Source: CALMNV01 sp035688975 (lineage in GTDB: Bacteria; Actinomycetota; Actinomycetes; Actinomycetales; Dermatophilaceae). From it: a stretch of DNA of 64,000 bases. Location of the stretch: positions 1 through 64,000 of the forward strand of contig NZ_DASSMH010000028.1 in the NCBI RefSeq assembly GCF_035688975.1. The letters are read 5' to 3'. Below, piece after piece: positions 41,852-49,364 of the stretch (the first letter of the stretch is position 1; each line of letters begins with the position of its first letter). The notes below the pieces were generated by a model. That model worked only from the letters and a program-made list of their open reading frames with translations. It was not told the DNA's origin and made no database searches. Made by a program: the position numbers and the translations under genes.

Positions 41852-43461
41852 TCAGCTTCGAGTCGGTCTCCGTGCACTTCACCGGCGCCCCGCGGCCCAG
41901 CCTGCGCGACGTCGACCTCAGCATTCCCGAGGGCGAGCTCGTCCTCGTCGTCGGTCCCACGGGCAGCGGCAAGTCGACGCTGCTGCGCTGCGTCAACGGG
42001 CTCGTGCCGCACTTCACCGGCGGCACCCTGCGCGGCACCGTCACGGTCGACGGGCTCGACACGGCGCGGCACCGCCCGCGGGACCTCGCCACGGTGGTCG
42101 GCCTCGTCGAGCAGAACCCGTCGGCGACGTTCGTCACCGACGTGGTGGAGGACGAGATCGCCTACGGCATGGAGACCCTCGGCCTCGACACGGCGGTGAT
42201 CCGGCGCCGCGTCGAGGAGACCCTCGACCTCTTCGGCCTCACGCCGCAGCGGACGCGGCCGCTCCGCGAGCTCTCGGGGGGGCAGGCACAGCGGGTCGCG
42301 ATCGCGGCCGTCTTCGCCGCCGGCCCCCGGGTCATCGTGCTCGACGAGCCGACGTCGGCGCTCGACCCGGTGGCGGCGGAGGACGTGCTCGCCTCGCTCG
42401 ACCGCATCGTGCACGACCTCGGCGTCACGGTCGTCATCGCCGAGCACCGCCTCGAGCGCGTCGTGCACCACGCCGACCGGGTCCTGCTGCTGGCCGAGGG
42501 GCGGGCGTCGGGGCTCCTCGACCCCGCTGCGGCGATGGCCGTGTCGGCCATCCACCCCCCGGTCGTCGGACTGTCCCGGCTGGCCCGGTGGCTGCCGACG
42601 CCCCTGTCGGTCCGCGACGCGCGACGGCAGGCGGGGACGCTGCGCCAGAGCCTCGTCGGCCGCTCCCCGCGGGCGCCGCGACCGACCGGGCCCGGGGCGG
42701 CCGTCCGGCTGCGCGGCGCCACCGTGGCCCGGGGGGCCCGCGTCGTGCTCGACCGGGTCGGGCTCACCATCGACGAGGGGTCGGTGACGGCGCTCATGGG
42801 ACGCAACGGCGCGGGCAAGTCGACGCTGCTCGGGGCGCTTGGAGGCCAGCTGCCGCTCCGCGGCGGCTCCGTCGCGCTGGGCCGGTCGGGCATCGACCCC
42901 GCCCGCACGGCCCCGCGCGAACGGGTCCGGGTGGTCGGGCTCGTCCCGCAGCAGCCGGAGCTGTTGCTCTACGCCGAGTCGGTGTCGTCCGAGTGCGCCA
43001 GCGCCGACCGCGACTTCGACGCGGCGCCGGGGACCACCGCGGGCCTGCTCGCCGAGGTCGCCGGCCACGTCGACGGCGACACCCATCCGCGCGACCTGTC
43101 CGAGGGCCAGCGGCTGGCGCTCGCCCTCGCGGTGATCCTCGCCGGCGATCCCGACGTGCTGCTCCTCGACGAGCCGACGCGCGGCCTGGACTACGGCGCG
43201 AAGCACCGGCTCGGCCGGGTCCTCGGCCGCCTCGCCGCCGGCGGCACCGCGGTCGTGCTCGCCAGCCACGACGTGGAGATGGTCGCCGAGGTCGCCGACC
43301 GCGTCGTCATCCTCGCCGACGGGGAGGTCGTCGCGGACGGGCCGGTCCGGGACGTCCTCGCGGCGTCCCCCGCGTTCGCCCCCCAGGTGACCAAGGTGCT
43401 CGCCCCGCAGACGTGGCTGACCGTCGACGAGGTGGCGACGGCCATGGGGCAGACCGCATGA
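41848..43461 (+). CDS. Fused ECF transporter ATPases (EcfA-EcfA')
   Basis: A 537-residue protein with two ABC ATPase domains. Domain one has VVGPTGSGKSTLLR, LSGGQAQRVAIAA and VIVLDEPTSALDP; domain two (from about 285) has LMGRNGAGKSTLL, LSEGQRLALALAV and LLLDEPTRGLDYG. Both have the H-loop (IAEHRLE, LASHDVE). The domain two signature is LSEGQ rather than LSGGQ. It powers uptake through EcfT and the S component. Confidence 0.92.
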   Translation: MISFESVSVHFTGAPRPSLRDVDLSIPEGELVLVVGPTGSGKSTLLRCVNGLVPHFTGGTLRGTVTVDGLDTARHRPRDLATVVGLVEQNPSATFVTDVVEDEIAYGMETLGLDTAVIRRRVEETLDLFGLTPQRTRPLRELSGGQAQRVAIAAVFAAGPRVIVLDEPTSALDPVAAEDVLASLDRIVHDLGVTVVIAEHRLERVVHHADRVLLLAEGRASGLLDPAAAMAVSAIHPPVVGLSRLARWLPTPLSVRDARRQAGTLRQSLVGRSPRAPRPTGPGAAVRLRGATVARGARVVLDRVGLTIDEGSVTALMGRNGAGKSTLLGALGGQLPLRGGSVALGRSGIDPARTAPRERVRVVGLVPQQPELLLYAESVSSECASADRDFDAAPGTTAGLLAEVAGHVDGDTHPRDLSEGQRLALALAVILAGDPDVLLLDEPTRGLDYGAKHRLGRVLGRLAAGGTAVVLASHDVEMVAEVADRVVILADGEVVADGPVRDVLAASPAFAPQVTKVLAPQTWLTVDEVATAMGQTA

Positions 43462-44306
43462 CGGCGCCTGCCGCGTCAGCCGGCACCCGGCGGGTCATCC
43501 CGCTGACGTGGCCCTCCACGGTGGCCCTCGCCGCCGTCGCACTCGTGGGGCTGCTCGCCTTCACCTGGCCCTTCTTCGTCCCGGCCGGCTTCGCGACCGA
43601 GCACGGCACCGACGCGCCGTGGCTCTTCGCCGCGCTGCTCGCCCTGCTCAGCCTGGTCCTCCTGGCGGAGGTCACGTCGGGCCGCCTCGACCCGAAGACC
43701 ATCGCCGTGCTCGGGGTCGCGTCTGCCGCCGGGGGCGCGATGCGGGTGCTCAGCGCCGGGACGGCGGGGCTCGAGCCGCTCTTCTTCGTGATTCTCGTCG
43801 CGGGCCGGGTGCTCGGGCCCGGCGTGGGTTTCGTCTCGGGGTCGCTGGCCTTGCTGACCGGGGCGCTGCTGACCGGCGGCGTGGGGCCGTGGCTGCCCTT
43901 CCAGATGCTGTGCGCCGGAGGGGTGGGCCTCGGGGCGGCGCTGCTGCCCGGGCGCCCGGGTGGCCGCGGCGAGCGGTGGGCGCTCGCGGCATACGCCCTC
44001 GTCAGCGGGCTGCTCTACGGCCTGGTGATGAACCTGTGGTTCTGGCCCTTCCTCGGCACCGGGGCGCCCGAGGGCATGGGGTTCGTGCCCGGCGCGTCGC
44101 TGCGGGCCAACCTCGGCCACTACGCCGCGTTCTACCTCGCGACGTCCCTCGGCTGGGACCTGCCCCGCGGCGCGCTCAACGCGGTGCTCGTCCTGGTTGC
44201 CGGACCGGCGCTGTTGCGCGTGTTCCGCCGCGCCGCCCGCCGCGCCGCCTTCGACGTCCCGGTCCGCTTCGAGCCGGCGGCCTCGGCACCCCGCGCGCGG
44301 CCGTAG
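43458..44306 (+). CDS. ECF transporter S component, probably cobalamin-specific
   Basis: A 282-residue hydrophobic protein with six or more helices (e.g. TVALAAVALVGLLAFTWPFF, PLFFVILVAGRVLGPGVGFV, LLYGLVMNLWFWPFL). GASLRANLGHYAAFYLATSLGWDLPRG-type sequence near the end is usual in actinobacterial ECF S components. Control by a B12 riboswitch makes cobalamin or a corrinoid precursor the likely substrate; the order (S component last, secreted protein first) is inferred from context. The start overlaps the ATPase stop by ATGA. Confidence 0.82.
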   Translation: MTAPAASAGTRRVIPLTWPSTVALAAVALVGLLAFTWPFFVPAGFATEHGTDAPWLFAALLALLSLVLLAEVTSGRLDPKTIAVLGVASAAGGAMRVLSAGTAGLEPLFFVILVAGRVLGPGVGFVSGSLALLTGALLTGGVGPWLPFQMLCAGGVGLGAALLPGRPGGRGERWALAAYALVSGLLYGLVMNLWFWPFLGTGAPEGMGFVPGASLRANLGHYAAFYLATSLGWDLPRGALNAVLVLVAGPALLRVFRRAARRAAFDVPVRFEPAASAPRARP

Positions 44307-44346
44307 CACGCTCGCCGAGCACACCAGCACGCTCGCCGAGCACACC
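44305..44346. repeat. 21-bp direct repeat, two units
   Basis: AGCACGCTCGCCGAGCACACC occurs twice without a gap (44305-44325, 44326-44346), beginning inside the stop codon of the S component gene. Confidence 0.8.
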
Positions 44347-44417
44347 GACGACCATTGGTGGCCCATGACTGCGGGTCATGAGCACGCACCGGCCCATGCG
44401 GGCGAGGCAATGGTCGT
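44347..44417. terminator. Inverted repeat in the S-component/membrane-gene gap
   Basis: GACGACCATTG (44347-44357) and CAATGGTCGTC (44407-44417) are perfect 11-bp inverted repeats. Inside the loop is a second stem, CATGAC/GTCATG. The structure lies between convergent genes and may end both transcripts. Confidence 0.4.
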
Positions 44418-44429
44418 CCGGGTGCACGC

Positions 44430-44954
44430 TCACCCGGGCACGCCCGGACGCCGGGTGACCGCCAGGCGCCGGCCGAGACCCGTCACGCCGGTGGGCTTGT
44501 ACACCGCGAGCACTGTGGCGGCGAGCAGGAGCAGGAGCGCCGCGACCGAGTGGACCAGCGCGGTCGGGTTCCGTAGCAGGCCCACGGCGCTCGCCTCGTC
44601 GGCCGCGACCGCCGCGAGCCCACCCAGCGTCTGCATGTAGAGCAGCAGCACGCCCGTCGCGACGATGTTGAGCACGAACTTGAACAGCACCCAGTAGTGC
44701 CGTAGGAGACCCCACGGGGAGATGAAGGCGCTCACGAGCCCCGTGAGAAGGGAGGCGACGCTCATGGGCACGAGGGCGTACCACCCCACCATCTCCATCG
44801 TCAGGTATGCCGCCCTCACGACCTGCGGGTCGGCACTGGCCATGCCGGCGACCGCGAGAACCAGGACGGTGGCCACCGCACCCAGCCAGCCCACCGACGT
44901 CGCGACGTGGCCGACACGCGCGAGCTTGCGCAGCCACGGCCGGCTGGCCCTCAC
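44430..44954 (-). CDS. Four-helix membrane protein, DUF2269-like
   Basis: A 174-residue membrane protein from the GTG at 44954. It starts RPWLRKLARVGHVATSVGWLGAVATVLVLAVAG and has further helices around YALVPMSVASLLTGLVSAF, HYWVLFKFVLNIVATGVLLLY and VHSVAALLLLLAATVLAVY. The conserved His in the first helix and WVLFK loop recall DUF2269-type proteins. It overlaps the small upstream gene by GTGA. Function unknown; control by the divergent TetR gene is likely. Confidence 0.72.
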   Translation of the reverse strand: MRASRPWLRKLARVGHVATSVGWLGAVATVLVLAVAGMASADPQVVRAAYLTMEMVGWYALVPMSVASLLTGLVSAFISPWGLLRHYWVLFKFVLNIVATGVLLLYMQTLGGLAAVAADEASAVGLLRNPTALVHSVAALLLLLAATVLAVYKPTGVTGLGRRLAVTRRPGVPG

Positions 44955-45175
44955 CGGCTCACCTCGCGGCTGTTCGAGGCATCCGGGACGGGGGCCTGGA
45001 GCTGGTGACGTGCCGGCCCGTGCGCTCCACCGAGGCCGGTGACGAGGGCGATGAGCACGAGCACCGCCAGCGCCAGCAGCACGACCCAGGTCAGTCGCAC
45101 CCAGCGTGGAGCAGGAGGGCCGGGGGTTGCGCGACGTCGGCCGCTGGCGGGGTCCTCGTCGGTGGTGTCGGGCAT
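44951..45175 (-). CDS. Small single-helix membrane protein (74 aa)
   Basis: A 74-residue protein with an acidic/basic N-terminus (MPDTTDEDPASGRRR), one membrane helix (WVRLTWVVLLALAVLVLIALVTGL) and a short His/Pro tail. It is translationally coupled to the DUF2269-like gene by a GTGA overlap. The pair is divergent from a TetR gene across a 77-base gap, so it is probably that regulator's target. Confidence 0.7.
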   Translation of the reverse strand: MPDTTDEDPASGRRRATPGPPAPRWVRLTWVVLLALAVLVLIALVTGLGGAHGPARHQLQAPVPDASNSREVSR

Positions 45176-45209
45176 GGCGGTCCCTCTCGCGGTGTGACGA
45201 CTTTTCAAT

Positions 45210-45218
45210 ACAGTCTGT
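45210..45218. promoter_or_regulatory. Candidate TetR operator / promoter
   Basis: ACAGTCTGT is a short dyad in the middle of the 77-base divergent gap (45176-45252) and overlaps a TACAGT sequence usable as the tetR -10 box. The region is the only AT-rich stretch nearby. A site this short is weak evidence. Confidence 0.3.
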
Positions 45219-45252
45219 CACTGCACCACACATGATGTCGAGGGATGGCACC

Positions 45253-45843
45253 ATGTATACTTCCCGGGTGCCCAAGCTGTGGACCGAGACGGTCGAGACG
45301 CACCGCCGCGACGTCACGGACGCCATCCTCGACGCCGCCGGCGAGCTGCTCGCAGCACATGGCGCCCTGGGGGTCACCATGTCCGAGGTCGCGCAGCGGG
45401 CACGCATCGGCCGGGCCACCCTCTACAAGTACTTCCCCGACCTCGAGTCGATCCTCCTCGCGTGGCACGACCGCCAGGTCGACCACCAGCTCCGACGTCT
45501 CGCCGCCGCCCGCGACGGCGAAGGGGCGCCCCTGGCGCGCCTTCGGGCGGTGCTCGAGGCGTATGCCGCCTCCCTGAGCGCCCGGCCCCGACACCCGGAG
45601 CTCGAGCCCCTCGTGCACTCCGGCCCAGGTGTCGACGGCGCCCGCAGCAGGCTCCAGGACTTCCTCCGTGGCCTCGTCGACGACGCCGCCGCCTCGGGGC
45701 AGGTGCGACGCGACGTGCCCGTCGACGAGCTCGCGGGCTACTGCGCGCACGCCCTCTCGGGGGCCCAAAAGCTCTCCTCCACGGTGGCCGTCGGCCGGCT
45801 CGTCGACCTCATCCTCGCGGGCATGGCGCCGACGCCCGGCTAG
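45253..45843 (+). CDS. TetR/AcrR-family transcriptional regulator
   Basis: A 196-residue repressor. The N-terminal helix-turn-helix reads DAILDAAGELLAAHGALGVTMSEVAQRARIGRATLYKYFPDLESIL, a full TetR DNA-binding domain. The C-terminal ligand domain has an HTH-distal helix set without family-specific marks. The ATG at 45253 is chosen for its GAGGGA site; an ATG at 45235 is possible. It probably regulates itself and the divergent membrane pair. Its stop overlaps the convergent gcvT stop. Confidence 0.9.
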   Translation: MYTSRVPKLWTETVETHRRDVTDAILDAAGELLAAHGALGVTMSEVAQRARIGRATLYKYFPDLESILLAWHDRQVDHQLRRLAAARDGEGAPLARLRAVLEAYAASLSARPRHPELEPLVHSGPGVDGARSRLQDFLRGLVDDAAASGQVRRDVPVDELAGYCAHALSGAQKLSSTVAVGRLVDLILAGMAPTPG

Positions 45844-46940
45844 CGGGCGTGCACGTCGACGAAGGGCGGCTTGACGACGGTCGCCTCGATGGCTCGGCCC
45901 CGCACGTCGATCTCCACCGCGTCGCCGTCGACGACGTCCGGGCGCAGGAGGGCGAGGGCGATGCCCTGCCGCAACGTCGGCGAGAAGGTGCCGGAGGTGA
46001 CCTCCCCCACCACGTCACCGCCGCGGGACACGGCGCAGTGGGGCCGCGGTATGCCGCGACCCGTGACGACCAGCCCCCGGGCGAGCCGCTCGGGGGCAGC
46101 CTTCTCCGCGACGAGGGCATCCCTGCCCCAGAACTCGTCCTTCTTCCACCCGACGGCCCAGCCGGCGCGGGCCTGCACCGGGGAGATGTGAAGCGACAGG
46201 TCCTGGCCGTGGAGCGGGTAGCCCATCTCGGTGCGCAGCGTGTCCCGGGCGCCGAGGCCGCACGGCATACCTCCTCGTGACCGGACGGCGTCGAGCAGGG
46301 CGTCCCACAGCAGGGGTGCGTCCTCCCATCGGGGCACCAGCTCGTAGCCCCGTTCGCCCGTGTAGCCGGTCCGGCACACGATGAGCGGCCGGTCCCGCCA
46401 CTGGGTCTCGACGAACGACATGTAGTCGTGCCCGGTGGGCAGGTCCAGCGCGGCGAGGACGTCGTCGCTGCGCCGGCCCTGGACGGCGAGGACACCGTAG
46501 CGGTCGTGCAGGTTCGTCACCTCGACGCCCTCCGGCGCCGCGGCGGCGAGCCGCCGGCACACTTCCGCGGTGTTGGCGGCGTTGGGGATGAGGAACACGT
46601 TGTCGTCGGCGCGAAGATAGGCGATGAGGTCGTCGACGACGCCACCGGACTCGTCGCAGCAGAGGGTGTACTGCGCCGAGCCGGGCGAGATGCGGCGCAG
46701 GTCGTTGGTCAGGCAGCGGTTGACGAAATCGGCGGCCCCCCGCCCGCGCACCGAGGCCTTGCCGAGGTGGCTCACGTCGAACAGGCCCACCCGCTCCCGG
46801 ACGGCCGTGTGCTCGGCCACGACACCCCCGCCCGGGTACTCGATGGGCATGTCCCAGCCACCGAAGTCGGCCAGCTTCGCCCCGAGGGCGACGTGGCGGT
46901 CGTGCAGCGGGGAGGTCCGGGCCGAGGCGGCGGTGGTCAT
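45840..46940 (-). CDS. gcvT: Glycine cleavage system T protein (aminomethyltransferase)
   Basis: A 366-residue enzyme that transfers the methylene group from the lipoyl-bound H protein to tetrahydrofolate, releasing ammonia. SPLHDRHVALGAKLADFGGWDMPIEY, GLFDVSHLGKASVRG, DRYGVLAVQGRRS, RTGYTGERGYEL and GLGARDTLRTEMGYPLHG are diagnostic. The H and P proteins are not in the window, as at Rv2211c. Substrate chemistry connects it with lipoate synthesis (lipB, lipA) and MetF. The start at 46940 is preferred over an ATG three codons upstream. Confidence 0.95.
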   Translation of the reverse strand: MTTAASARTSPLHDRHVALGAKLADFGGWDMPIEYPGGGVVAEHTAVRERVGLFDVSHLGKASVRGRGAADFVNRCLTNDLRRISPGSAQYTLCCDESGGVVDDLIAYLRADDNVFLIPNAANTAEVCRRLAAAAPEGVEVTNLHDRYGVLAVQGRRSDDVLAALDLPTGHDYMSFVETQWRDRPLIVCRTGYTGERGYELVPRWEDAPLLWDALLDAVRSRGGMPCGLGARDTLRTEMGYPLHGQDLSLHISPVQARAGWAVGWKKDEFWGRDALVAEKAAPERLARGLVVTGRGIPRPHCAVSRGGDVVGEVTSGTFSPTLRQGIALALLRPDVVDGDAVEIDVRGRAIEATVVKPPFVDVHAR

Positions 46941-46970
46941 GCGCGCCAAGGTAGCGCCTGGACCGCCGGT

Positions 46971-46976
46971 TATGCT
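46971..46976 (+). promoter_or_regulatory. -10 box TATGCT of pepA
   Basis: TATGCT, 8 nt, GTG at 46985. The divergent gap to gcvT is only 44 bases. Confidence 0.5.
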
Positions 46977-46984
46977 GGGGCCCC

Positions 46985-48556
46985 GTGACCGAGCTGACCA
47001 TCTCCGCCCGACCGGCCGCCGAGGCGAAGTCCGACGCCCTCATCCTCGCGGTCGTCGCCACCGACGACACCGGCAAGGACGCCGGCAAGGAGGCCGGCAG
47101 GGACGGCCGACCGGACGGGGCCGCGCTCGCACCCGGTCACGGGCTCCCACGCAAGACGGCGCGCCACCTCGAGGAGGTCGTCGCCGACCTCGGGCTCACC
47201 GGCAAGGCCGGGGAGGTCACGACGGTGGCCGCGGTGCCCGGCGTCGCCGCCAAGGTCGTGGTGCTCGCCGGGATCGGCGAGCTGGGCTCGGCGACGAGGT
47301 CGCTCGAGGACGTCCGCCGCGGCTTCGGCGCGGCTGCCCGGGGCCTGGCCAAGAAGCGCAGTGCCGTCGCCGTCGTCCCGGGGACGACCACCGAGCTCGT
47401 CGCTGCCGTGGCCGAGGGCCTGGCCCTCGGCGCCTACGCCCCGGCAAAGGTCACCTCCGCCCCGGGCGGCGCCTCGGTCGCTCGGCGTACCGACGGTGGC
47501 GATGCCCTCGCCTCCGTCCACCTCGTCGCTCCGGCCGACCGCGCGGCTCGCGACGCCGTGGAGCGGGCGGCGACGCTGGGTGGCGCCGTCGCCTACGCGC
47601 GGGACCTCGTCAACCTGCCGCCCAACCTGCTCTACCCCGCCAGCTTCGTCGACTCCGTGGGTGCCGCGGTCACGGACCTCAGGCGTGGACGGGGCGGCGG
47701 CACGGTGAGCCTCGAGACTCTCGACCTGGGGCAGCTGCGAGAGGGTGGCTTCGGCGGCATCGTCGGAGTCGGGCAGGGTTCCGTCAACGAGCCGCGGCTC
47801 GCCGTGCTCTCCTACGCCCCCTCGCGGCCCAAGGCGACCCTCGCCTTCGTCGGCAAGGGCATCACCTTCGACTCCGGCGGCCTCAACCTCAAGCCGGCCG
47901 CGAGCATGGGAACGATGAAGTCTGACATGGCCGGCGCGGCCGCCGTGGCCGCCGCCGTGCTCGCCGTCGCCGAGCTGGGGCTGCCCGTCGCCGTCACGGG
48001 CTACCTCGGCCTCGCGGAGAACCTGCCCAGCGGGTCTGCGCAGCGGCCGAGCGACGTCGTCACGATGCGGGGTGGCAAGACGGTCGAGATCCTCGACACC
48101 GACGCGGAGGGGCGGATGGTCCTCGCCGACTGCATCGCCCTCGCGAGCGAGTCGCGACCCGACGCCATCGTCGACGTCGCCACCCTCACCGGCGCCCAGG
48201 TCGTCGCGCTGGCGGACACCGCCGCCGTCATGGGCAACGACGACGCCTTCCGGGGCCGGGTCGTCGCGACCGCGGACGCCGTCGGCGAGGCGATGTGGCC
48301 GATGCCGCTGCCGCGGGAGCTGCGTCCCGTCCTGGACTCCCCCAGCGCCGACCTCGCGCACAAGGGCGGCCGGGAGGGCGGCATGCTGACGGCCGGCATC
48401 TTCCTCGGGGAGTTCGTCGGCGACGGCATCCCGTGGAGCCACATCGACATCGCCGGGCCCTCGTTCAACGGCAGCGGCCCGAGCGGCTACCAGCCCAAGG
48501 GTGGCACCGGCTTCGGGGTGCGCACCCTCGTGGCGCTGGCCGAGTCCTACGCCTGA
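46985..48556 (+). CDS. pepA: Leucyl aminopeptidase (M17 family)
   Basis: A 523-residue two-zinc aminopeptidase. The C-terminal catalytic domain shows FVGKGITFDSGGLNLKPA, MKSDMAGAAAV and EILDTDAEGRMVLADC, which supply the Lys, Asp and Glu metal ligands and the catalytic Arg. The motif usually reads NTDAEGR; here the first residue is Asp, a non-ligand position. The N-terminal domain carries an insertion of Gly/Lys/Asp (DDTGKDAGKEAGRDG). It matches Rv2213 (pepB). Confidence 0.94.
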   Translation: MTELTISARPAAEAKSDALILAVVATDDTGKDAGKEAGRDGRPDGAALAPGHGLPRKTARHLEEVVADLGLTGKAGEVTTVAAVPGVAAKVVVLAGIGELGSATRSLEDVRRGFGAAARGLAKKRSAVAVVPGTTTELVAAVAEGLALGAYAPAKVTSAPGGASVARRTDGGDALASVHLVAPADRAARDAVERAATLGGAVAYARDLVNLPPNLLYPASFVDSVGAAVTDLRRGRGGGTVSLETLDLGQLREGGFGGIVGVGQGSVNEPRLAVLSYAPSRPKATLAFVGKGITFDSGGLNLKPAASMGTMKSDMAGAAAVAAAVLAVAELGLPVAVTGYLGLAENLPSGSAQRPSDVVTMRGGKTVEILDTDAEGRMVLADCIALASESRPDAIVDVATLTGAQVVALADTAAVMGNDDAFRGRVVATADAVGEAMWPMPLPRELRPVLDSPSADLAHKGGREGGMLTAGIFLGEFVGDGIPWSHIDIAGPSFNGSGPSGYQPKGGTGFGVRTLVALAESYA

Positions 48557-48591
48557 GCGGGCGCCGCGGCCGGCGCGTCAGCCGCCCGGGG

Positions 48592-48780
48592 TCACCCGCC
48601 CGACTTGCGGCGGAACATCTGCTGGGCCTTGGCCGGCCCGTGGGCGCCGTGCACCTTGCTCCGGTCGGTGTCGTCGGAGACGTCCTTGCCGCCGTGGGCG
48701 TGCTTCTTGTCCAGGGCCGCTCGGAACTTGGCCTTCATCTCCTCGCTGGGGCCGGTGGACGACCCTTCCTGCTGGGACAT
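48592..48780 (-). CDS. Small DUF5302-type protein (62 aa)
   Basis: A 62-residue hydrophilic protein: a helix SEEMKAKFRAALDKKHAHGG, then GKDVSDDTDRSKVHGAHGP and a basic end QMFRRKSGG. This pattern is the small actinobacterial family labelled DUF5302. It has no hydrophobic core and may be disordered or bind a partner. Its role is unknown. It converges on pepA with a 35-base gap. Confidence 0.75.
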   Translation of the reverse strand: MSQQEGSSTGPSEEMKAKFRAALDKKHAHGGKDVSDDTDRSKVHGAHGPAKAQQMFRRKSGG

Positions 48781-48851
48781 GTGAGCTACCTCCTGGGACG
48801 ACGGGCCGGACCCGTCCACCTTGTCAGCCGAGCGGCCTACGCGCCAGTGAG

Positions 48852-49193
48852 TTAGGCCCCGCCGCGGCGCTGCCGGGAGTTCCACTCCCGCATCCGGCTC
48901 GGGTAGCCGGTCTGGTTGACGTCGTAGACGGGTATGCCGAGCCGCTGGCAGGACTCGAAGGCGTCCCGGTGCGACCCGAGCGCCCGGCGGGTCCACTCCC
49001 CGTCGCCGGCGATGAGGACGACGGTTGTCGTCGTGACGGTCGTCGCGGGCTCGACGTAGGCCTCGACGCCGCGCCGGGACTCGGCGAAGGCCCGCAGGTG
49101 CGCGACCGCGGCCTTGCGGTCGATCTCCATCGCCGGCCCGTCCGAGCGGCCGCGCCGCTGCGTGCCGCGCGAGCGGCGGGAGAACCAACCCAT
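48852..49193 (-). CDS. Conserved hypothetical protein beside lpd
   Basis: A 113-residue basic protein (MGWFSRRSRGTQRR) with the core AVAHLRAFAESRRGVEAYVEPATT, a beta segment TTTVVLIAGDGEWTRR and the end GIPVYDVNQTGYPSRMREWN. Proteins like this lie between the aminopeptidase and dihydrolipoyl dehydrogenase genes in other actinobacteria, as far as I recall. No enzymatic motif is visible. It is divergent from lpd. Confidence 0.72.
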   Translation of the reverse strand: MGWFSRRSRGTQRRGRSDGPAMEIDRKAAVAHLRAFAESRRGVEAYVEPATTVTTTTVVLIAGDGEWTRRALGSHRDAFESCQRLGIPVYDVNQTGYPSRMREWNSRQRRGGA

Positions 49194-49364
49194 GACCGCA
49201 CTGTACGACGCGGAGGACGCGCGGACCGGGCACGACCTGCTTATGACGGGGCAGTCGATCAATGACAAGATGCTCCTGCGGCGAGCCTCCCCGACCGGGA
49301 CGGGCAAGCCGGCGCTGGAGTGCACCGCCCGGACCACGAGCCCAGAGAAGCAAGGAGCACCGCC

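Noticed and set aside
46941..46984. Glycine riboswitch upstream of gcvT
   Set aside because: The gap to the divergent pepA gene is only 44 bases, too short for the aptamer, and gcvT has a near start-adjacent promoter.
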